In this document: in pieces, positions 53,971-64,000 of the stretch
Numbering within the stretch: position 1 is the first letter of the stretch
How the letters are laid out: the number at the start of each line of letters is the position of its first letter
Assembly (NCBI RefSeq): GCF_032854445.1
Contig: NC_088301.1
Coordinates: forward strand, 29,804,402-29,868,401
Source: Liolophura sinensis
Lineage: Eukaryota; Mollusca; Polyplacophora; Chitonida; Chitonidae
Length of the DNA stretch: 64,000 nt
Direction: 5' to 3'
The notes under the pieces: model-generated
The model's input: only the letters and a program-made list of their open reading frames with translations
Databases searched by the model: none
What the model was told of the DNA's origin: nothing
Program-made: the position numbers and the translations under genes

Positions 53971-54182
53971 GGCCCGGTTGTTCAAAACTGGTTCAAAGCT
54001 TAATACAAGATTCAGCTTTAAGCCAAGTCTTCAATTTTGTACTCAGCCTAAAAAAATTATGTGCCAGTATATTGAATATGAACTAAAATTGCTGCTGTTA
54101 TACTTTGACTTTGGAGAACTGCATTGACTGCTGAGATTGGCTGAAATTTTATTAGCTAACACACTTTCCAACAACTGGGCCC
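53971..54182. mobile_element. Hairpin-type MITE (212 bp)
   Basis: Begins GGCCCGGTTGTTCAAAA and ends TTCCAACAACTGGGCC, an imperfect terminal inverted repeat. Same ends as the element at 27843. Confidence 0.7.
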
Positions 54183-54294
54183 TGGACGTTACACGCTCGA
54201 AAGGAAACTATTGGAGAAATGCTGCGTCTCGACTTTTTAATATAATCGCGATATTAACGATTACAACCGCGTGTAAATTATTTCGCACACTAAG

Positions 54295-54692
54295 TCAGGC
54301 CCCCATACCATGGATCATTTTAGGCTTACTCCACACAATGGAACATTTTAGGCTTACCCCTCACCATGGATCCTTTAGGCCTATCCCACACCGTTGATCA
54401 GTTAAGGCCTATCCCACACAATGGAACATTTTAGGCTTACCCCTCACCATGGATCCTTTAGGCCTATCCCACACCGTTGATCAGTTAAGGCCTATCCCAC
54501 ACCATGGATCATTTTAGGCCTGTTCCTTATCATGGATCATTTTAGGCTCACCCCTAACCATAGATCGTTTAAGGCCTATCAAACAGCATGAATCATTTTA
54601 GGCCTGTCCGACACCATGGACCAGTTTAGGTCTGTCCGCCCCATGGATCATTTTAGGCCTGCCGCACATCATGGATCATTTTAGGCTTAACT
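54295..54692. repeat. 27-29-bp tandem array, about 14 copies
   Basis: Units run TGGATCATTTTAGGCCTATC followed by CCACACCA, with variants TGGAACATT, TGATCAGTTAAGG and CCTCACCA. A two- or three-unit block is itself duplicated at about 54335-54480. Confidence 0.92.
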
Positions 54693-57261
54693 CAGCTTTA
54701 CTTAGACTCTTCCAAACCGTTGCCATTGAACCTGCACAGCGGATATCTGTGGGCCTACATGCCATGGTGATACTTCAGTGTTTGCTTTTATAAATCAGCT
54801 AGCATACAACTTAGGCGGTGTATGTGCTTCGCAAGTAACAACAACATTCATGAAGAGTGGCTCAACTTACCCTTCTCACCCCGGCGTAAGTTCTGCAAAA
54901 GCAATTCTAGTGTAAATCTGAGATACCCACAAAGTATCTGAGAAGCTACTTGCCTATATTCTTCACCACACTTTAATGTTTGAGTTTCACATTCTTCCTA
55001 CTCATCATTATTTATTAAAAATTCTGTTTTTTAAAATTGACTATAGGTTTTACATTTCTATACTAATTTGGTTTGGCGTTCTAGGTGATCAATGATCAAC
55101 GATGATTCTGAAGCTCGTTGTCTTAACTGGTTCAGACAAGTTTAGATGTCATTTTAGAAAGTGGATTAAGTAACAGTATTAGCGTTAATAGGAATTACAC
55201 TTTCTTAATATAACACAGATTCTAAAATGACATCCAAGCTTGTCTGGTATATTCACTTATGGGGAATGATGACATTTGTGATCATCAGAGGGGTAATGCA
55301 TGTTTGCTGTAAAGTCTACCGGTCAACTACCTTCTATTTTTTTGGAAGGCCTATTGGTCGAGTGGTCTAGGCGGCTAACATGTATTGCTGGCGATTTGGT
55401 ACCTGACTCTGAGAACGCTGGTTCGAAACCCAGAGAGATCTCAGCCAATTTTCAGCACTAGAATCTGTGCTATATTCAGAAAGTGTAATCTCTATTAACG
55501 ATAACACCGTTTCTTAGCTAGTTCTTAGTCTAACAAATAAATGACTCAGAAGGCCAACACCCACGCTGTGTGGTTCCCAGACTGTGTTGGTAAGCTTATT
55601 CCGAGGTGGAAACTCAGTCTATCAGCAAAGAAAACAGGGCCGGGAGCTGTGAAGTGTTGGTATCCCCTCCTACTGAGAGAGACTGCTCACAGTGGCGCGT
55701 TTGGAGAGCACCCGGTAGGATGGAGCATTTGGTCGCGCCCCGAGGGGTCCTCAGAGAACCATCGGACGTGCCACTTTAAGCTGTGTTTACTTACTTAGTG
55801 ACAGCAAACACTTGGCAGATAGAGGGAATGCGCTATAAGTACACACCTCAGTTGCCTGTTTCCTCTTTTACATGACGAACAACATACTTTGTTCTACTGG
55901 ATGGTATCTGGTTTATCGGTGCTCGCCAATAGGCCTGGAGTACAACGATCTGAAGGAATCCAACAACGAAGTAAACAACTTGTGTATAACGTATTTCTAC
56001 GGCTAAATCTCGTGTCACTGGGACATAAACGATATTTTATGACAAGTCTTCTTCGGATAGTTAGCCGAAGAGATTGCCTGCAAATATATTACCCGTGATG
56101 AAATGGACAAAGGTCACGCACTAGTATGGAGATAAATCGGAACTTGATTTTATATATTCGTCTTAATATTCTGAGAGCAAACTCTCAGTCGGAGCAACTC
56201 TCAACGCGAATAATGTAGTCCACTCAGTTTGCCAATATGTAATCTCACACAAGATCACCTTGATTCTTTGATATTAACCATGCATTACATGTAAATTATC
56301 TTCTTATATATAGTGAGAGTAACATATATCGACACTGTCTACCACCCCCTCCACCCACCCCCACTTCATATCACGTCATATGCTGTAAATGGTTGCAGAA
56401 CACGCGCTATTTGTTTTAAACTCTTTACCGTTTGTCATTCTCAAATTTACGTACTTTAATAATTTTCTAAGAATTTCACCCATTTTTTGCAAATGGAAAT
56501 AATTCCATGCCAATGCGGACATTACTGTGTAAATTCTTCTATTGTCACGTAATTTGTTTGTTTTGTTTTGTTTTTTTTTTGTTTTGTTTTTTTTTCTTTT
56601 TTGGCTCAAAGATCTGTAAATATGAAATAAAGACAGACATGCTCAGCCAATATGTTGTTATAAGTTCATTTTTCTGTGTTTTGGTGAAGTGTAAGTTTCT
56701 TTCTCTGCATATTTATTTATACCTTTAGTTGTTATTTAATGACATATTCGTTAAGTTACAGGTGTTGAAAACCGGAGAGCCACGAGGCCATACACCAAGT
56801 TTTGGCAAGTTACTGCTGAACTTGTCTACATCTAACGTACATAAATGCACACTAGATCACGGGGTTTGGAACAATGGTCTGTAACGAACGGCAGGCCACG
56901 TCAGATGTGTCATATACATGGATATAGAGACTATGCAGCAAGTATCATACACACTGGAAATCAGGCCAGGGGGCAAAGTGAGGATTTCCACCTCGCCGAG
57001 ACCGCCTGCCTTTACCAATCTCCTGCTTCAGTAAAACCAACCGATTTCACTAGAACTTTCGTCATGATGTCCATTAGTAATTACGCTTTATTACTATTAA
57101 ATAGATGGCACATTTAACTGCCCTCCCCAGTGGAATCATTAGGCAGAGCCAAGGACGATCCAACGGATAGTACGACTGGCGAGGCACAAATGGTGCTTTT
57201 CGGTGGCATGATGCATGTCTGTATATACTGAGATAAATTATTTCTTAAAATATTTCTCAGA
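54693..57261. other. Intergenic, upstream of the bHLH gene
   Basis: Contains the family C SINE and a T/G-rich low-complexity tract (56540-56603). The 90-codon frame at 56845-57117 has no recognisable domain and is not called as a gene. Confidence 0.45.
55345..55510 (+). mobile_element. SINE family C, tRNA-like head
   Basis: GGCCTATTGGTCGAGTGGTC (box A-like), then ACGCTGGTTCGAAACCC (box B). The long space between boxes resembles a class II tRNA (Leu or Ser) with a variable arm. It may extend to 55797, where CTGTGTTTACTTACTTA could be its tail. Not a working tRNA gene: the acceptor ends do not pair. Confidence 0.6.
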
Positions 57262-57745
57262 GTAGGATATAGCTGTTGAGGAGCTGTGGTATCCTCCGGA
57301 CTCTGGTCTTTGTGCCTTGGGAATTGTCAGGTATAGCTGTTGAGGTGCGGTGGTATCCTCCGGGCTATGGTCTTGCGTCTTGGGGTTTGTCAGGTATAGC
57401 TGTTGAGGAGAGGTGGTATCCTCCGGACTATGGTCTTGCGTTTTGGGGTTTGTCAGGTATAGCTGGTGAGGAGCGTTGGTATCCTCCGGACTCTGGTCAT
57501 ACGTCTTGGAGATTGTCAGGTATAGCTGTTGAGGAGCGGTGGTATCCTCCGTTCTCTGGTTTTGCGTTTCGGGGGTTGTCAGGTATAGCTGACGAGGGGC
57601 GGTGGTGCCTTCCGGGCTCTTGCCTTGCGTCTTCAGGTTTGTCAAGTGAGGAAGCGCGGATATCCTCCGGGCTCTGCTTTAACGTCTTTGGGGTTGTCTG
57701 GTATAGCTGATCAGGGGCGGTGGCACCGTCTGGGCTCTGGTCCGT
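57262..57745. repeat. 63-bp minisatellite, about 7-8 copies, upstream of the bHLH gene
   Basis: GTATAGCTG recurs at 57268 (variant), 57331, 57394, 57457, 57520, 57583 and 57701. The 118-bp last step equals two units less 8 bp, a deletion that breaks the frame. Because 63 is a multiple of three, long frames are open on both strands; the minus-strand frame repeats a 21-residue unit around EDTTAPQQLYLT. Treated as non-coding. Confidence 0.93.
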
Positions 57746-58262
57746 TTGTTCAACTGCAAAGCAATAAAGTTTTCAGCTTTATAATTAATTCTACAATTCA
57801 TAAAATGTACTAGCACTAACATCTTTTTCCACTGACAAGTGTAAATGCGCTATCTCACATTAAATACGACCCCTGAAGCACGAAAATCCCCCACATATTT
57901 CGCCGGGGATATGGGATCCTCGCTCCACTTAAAACAATGTTTCTATAGCCGGAACTGACTCTTAAGTAACGGCGGCTCTCAGCAAGTGGCACAGATAGTA
58001 TTGCACGCCTTGGACGTCTGCTTGATGCCAGGTGCTTCATGGCTAACTCTACTTAGCAATCATTAAAAAAGGGCCACATGCAGTTACCCTTGCACACTGT
58101 CCCGTTCACTAGGATTTGCAAGCATTCTGGTTTCTGGCGTAGACAAAAAACTTCAATTTTCAGTGTCCGATTTTCTCTAAACATTTTGTTGCAAGAATTG
58201 TTAATTTAGATAGCTCAGGCCTAAATTAAAGGGAGAAGAGTCGGAGATTTTGTTCCTGTATC
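57746..58262 (+). promoter_or_regulatory. Probable bHLH 5' flank and 5' UTR
   Basis: The 517 bp between the 63-bp array and the start codon hold no open frame of note. No TATA box or clear initiator was identified, so this is positional inference only. Confidence 0.3.
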
Positions 58263-62127
<3,865 letters not shown>

Positions 62128-64000
62128 AGTAGCTCCAACCCCCTGATTTGGGGATATTCACCACTGTGACACCCTCTAAAGTGAGAGCAAGGGACATGTG
62201 ACTCCAAGGATTTTCTCTCAGATACCAACTCAGCTTGTGCATTTCCAGAGTATATGAACCCAGAATACGGAACCTCTACTGGCAAATGCTCATTCTCGTA
62301 TACAAATATACAACACGTATAAATTCCTACTGACTTCCAAATAACTGTATATTATCCAATCACTGGCCAGAGATTAACCGTGGAGATGGACATACCCAGT
62401 ACATCACATCTGCTCTGTTTTAGTTAATCCTTAAAGAAAAATCATTGGATTTAGTGGACTTTCATGCATCTGCTGTCAGACACAGAATCTCAGCTACACG
62501 ACTCAGCCATTGGCTTGGCCTCTCATTGTACAGTTTTTATCCCAGGCAATGGAAATTTGCAATTTGAAACCTGAGGGAGAAGATCATGGAGAGGAAGGAC
62601 CGTATTAAAGAGACGAAGTAAGAGACTGTCAAGCAGAATAACACGGCGAGATACATGTATTCTATGTTTATGGAATTATTTAGGCCTTCTTATGGATTAT
62701 CCATTTCTTTCTCAAACTGCACAAACTTGCAGCTATGAAATTTTTGCAAATATTTAACAGGGCCATTTGTTATACCCATACTCCGCGAAAATTTAGCATA
62801 AAGATAAGTACTATACCGAAATATGTGGTTAGTGTATAAAATATGATAAAAGTGTAACAAAGAGTAGCAACATTGACTTTTCAAGTGTATTGAGCGAATA
62901 GTATTTATATGAACGATATTATGAATAGTTAATATAGACTATAGTTCGTACCAAGCTGACGTACCATGTGTTCTGTTCTGGTTGATGTATTAATATGTGG
63001 ATATATTTAAAAGAGATATACATGCACAGTATCGGCATAGCGTTTTGCTGATTGGTGGGGTTTTACCATGTGCTAAGTCCAGGTCGATGTTAATGTTAAT
63101 AATACATCCGGATTTTTCAACTTCTTGATTAAAACTACGTCTATACTTCATTTGTAGCCGTCCGTGTGGTGAGCAGTTTATCACTGTAACACAAGACTGC
63201 TTCACCAAGGTTTACATTCGTATGATTAGCGGATAGTGAAGCAACAGCCTGTAGAATCACATATTGAAACTGGCAGGTCAGTGACTATCAACTAATGTTA
63301 AACAAAAAGACTGTCAGGTTTTCAAATTCCGGACACTTTATGTTGGATACCCAAGTTAATTTAAGATATGACTTGTTTTAATGTTATTATATGTTAAATA
63401 TGATGACGAATCAGCATTTTGAGTTATACCAAACCGATAACGTCTACTAAATTGCGTTTAACATTGCTGCATTTTTCTTCACCCAATTCTGTCTAAATCA
63501 CGGTGGTAGGTGGCATGTAATGTGCTATTATTCAAGCAACTATATGCACTGTTCGAATTAAACCCCAACTGAGGTAAAATGGCAAAAGGCCGTGTTTCAC
63601 CGGTTGCGTGTGACCATTTGCCATTTATCATTGTCATCGCTGCTCTAGTTTTACGCTCTGTGCTTTAAGTCTTTCGTTATATTGTGTAATCCTTAAGGTA
63701 CTGATGACATAATTTTAAAATAAATGTTTCACTTCTCTTGATTGTAAGTCAATCACAAACACGACACACACATACCTTATCATGTTTTCTCGGTGTAACG
63801 ACCTACATGTGCCTGTTATATACAAGTATGCTGAGGGATATGATTTTTCAACTTCCATTTTATTTTAAATGGTTCTAGCAACTGCGCCTTTTCAGCCAAC
63901 GGAATCCTTGCCACTCGTTTATACCACATTCGCAAAGAATGTCGTTATTATTCCTTGGAGTCCACGCCGGCTTATTCATTTAAGACGTTGGTACATCACT
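62128..64000 (+). other. Downstream of the bHLH gene; probable 3' UTR, otherwise nothing recognised
   Basis: No exon-like frame was seen on either strand. Possible poly(A) hexamers are ATTAAA at about 62606 and AATAAA at 63719-63724, neither with further support. The 3' end of the bHLH transcript is therefore unknown. Confidence 0.35.

Noticed and set aside
55358-55440. Possible tRNA gene with box A and box B
   Set aside because: Acceptor ends do not pair, no anticodon arm can be placed well, and downstream sequence recurs at 10757, so it is a SINE head. The same holds for the heads of families A and B.
56845-57117. 90-codon ORF considered as a small gene
   Set aside because: No recognisable domain, ordinary amino-acid mix and no splice or homology support.
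57238-57710. 135- and 144-codon ORFs on opposite strands
   Set aside because: Both are by-products of a 63-bp minisatellite; the minus frame is broken by an 8-bp deletion and no domain is recognised.

Overview
The window looks like nuclear DNA of an invertebrate animal, most likely a mollusc or another lophotrochozoan. The genes are split by long AT-rich introns with GT-AG junctions. There are many tRNA-headed SINEs ending in simple AAAT- or TCAC-type tails, short TTAA-flanked non-autonomous DNA transposons, and at least nine tandem-repeat blocks. The taxon is inferred from repeat style and protein resemblance only. No bacterial, viral or CRISPR feature was recognised.

Three protein genes could be rebuilt exon by exon with consistent reading phase. 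(1) On the minus strand from 36766 down to the left edge lies a receptor-type protein tyrosine phosphatase. It has 31 exons in the window and at least 1324 residues, and its 3' end is outside. Its order is signal peptide, EGF-like module, fucolectin/F5-8C-like (FTP) domain, ten more EGF-like modules, one membrane helix, a catalytically complete phosphatase domain D1 and a second domain D2 with altered catalytic residues. (2) On the plus strand from 37140 to 47563 lies a BSD-domain protein of the BSDC1 type (9 exons, 488 residues). Its start codon is only about 370 bp from that of the phosphatase, so the two genes are head to head and may share a promoter. (3) On the plus strand, 58263-58622 joined to 62008-62127 forms a small bHLH gene of the TCF23/TCF24 type (159 residues), whose short second exon carries the conserved KWPMR-RLY ending.

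Region by region: 1-36.8 kb is the phosphatase gene with repeats in its introns; 36.8-37.1 kb is the divergent promoter; 37.1-49 kb is BSDC1 and its 3' UTR; 49.4-50.2 kb is a 35-bp satellite-like array; 50.2-58.2 kb is intergenic and holds SINEs, a hairpin-type MITE and three minisatellites (47, 28 and 63 bp); 58.3-62.1 kb is the bHLH gene, with a long TA/TC microsatellite in its intron; 62.1-64 kb has nothing recognisable beyond a probable 3' UTR.

The most unusual structure is at 6688-8070. A 76-bp unit made of the last 49 nt of the phosphatase D1 active-site exon, its splice donor and 27 nt of intron has been amplified to about 18 tandem copies. This creates a row of decoy donors after the catalytic cysteine codon. 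Only the exon-proximal donor can give an intact enzyme, because any other choice reads a stop codon immediately after the cysteine.
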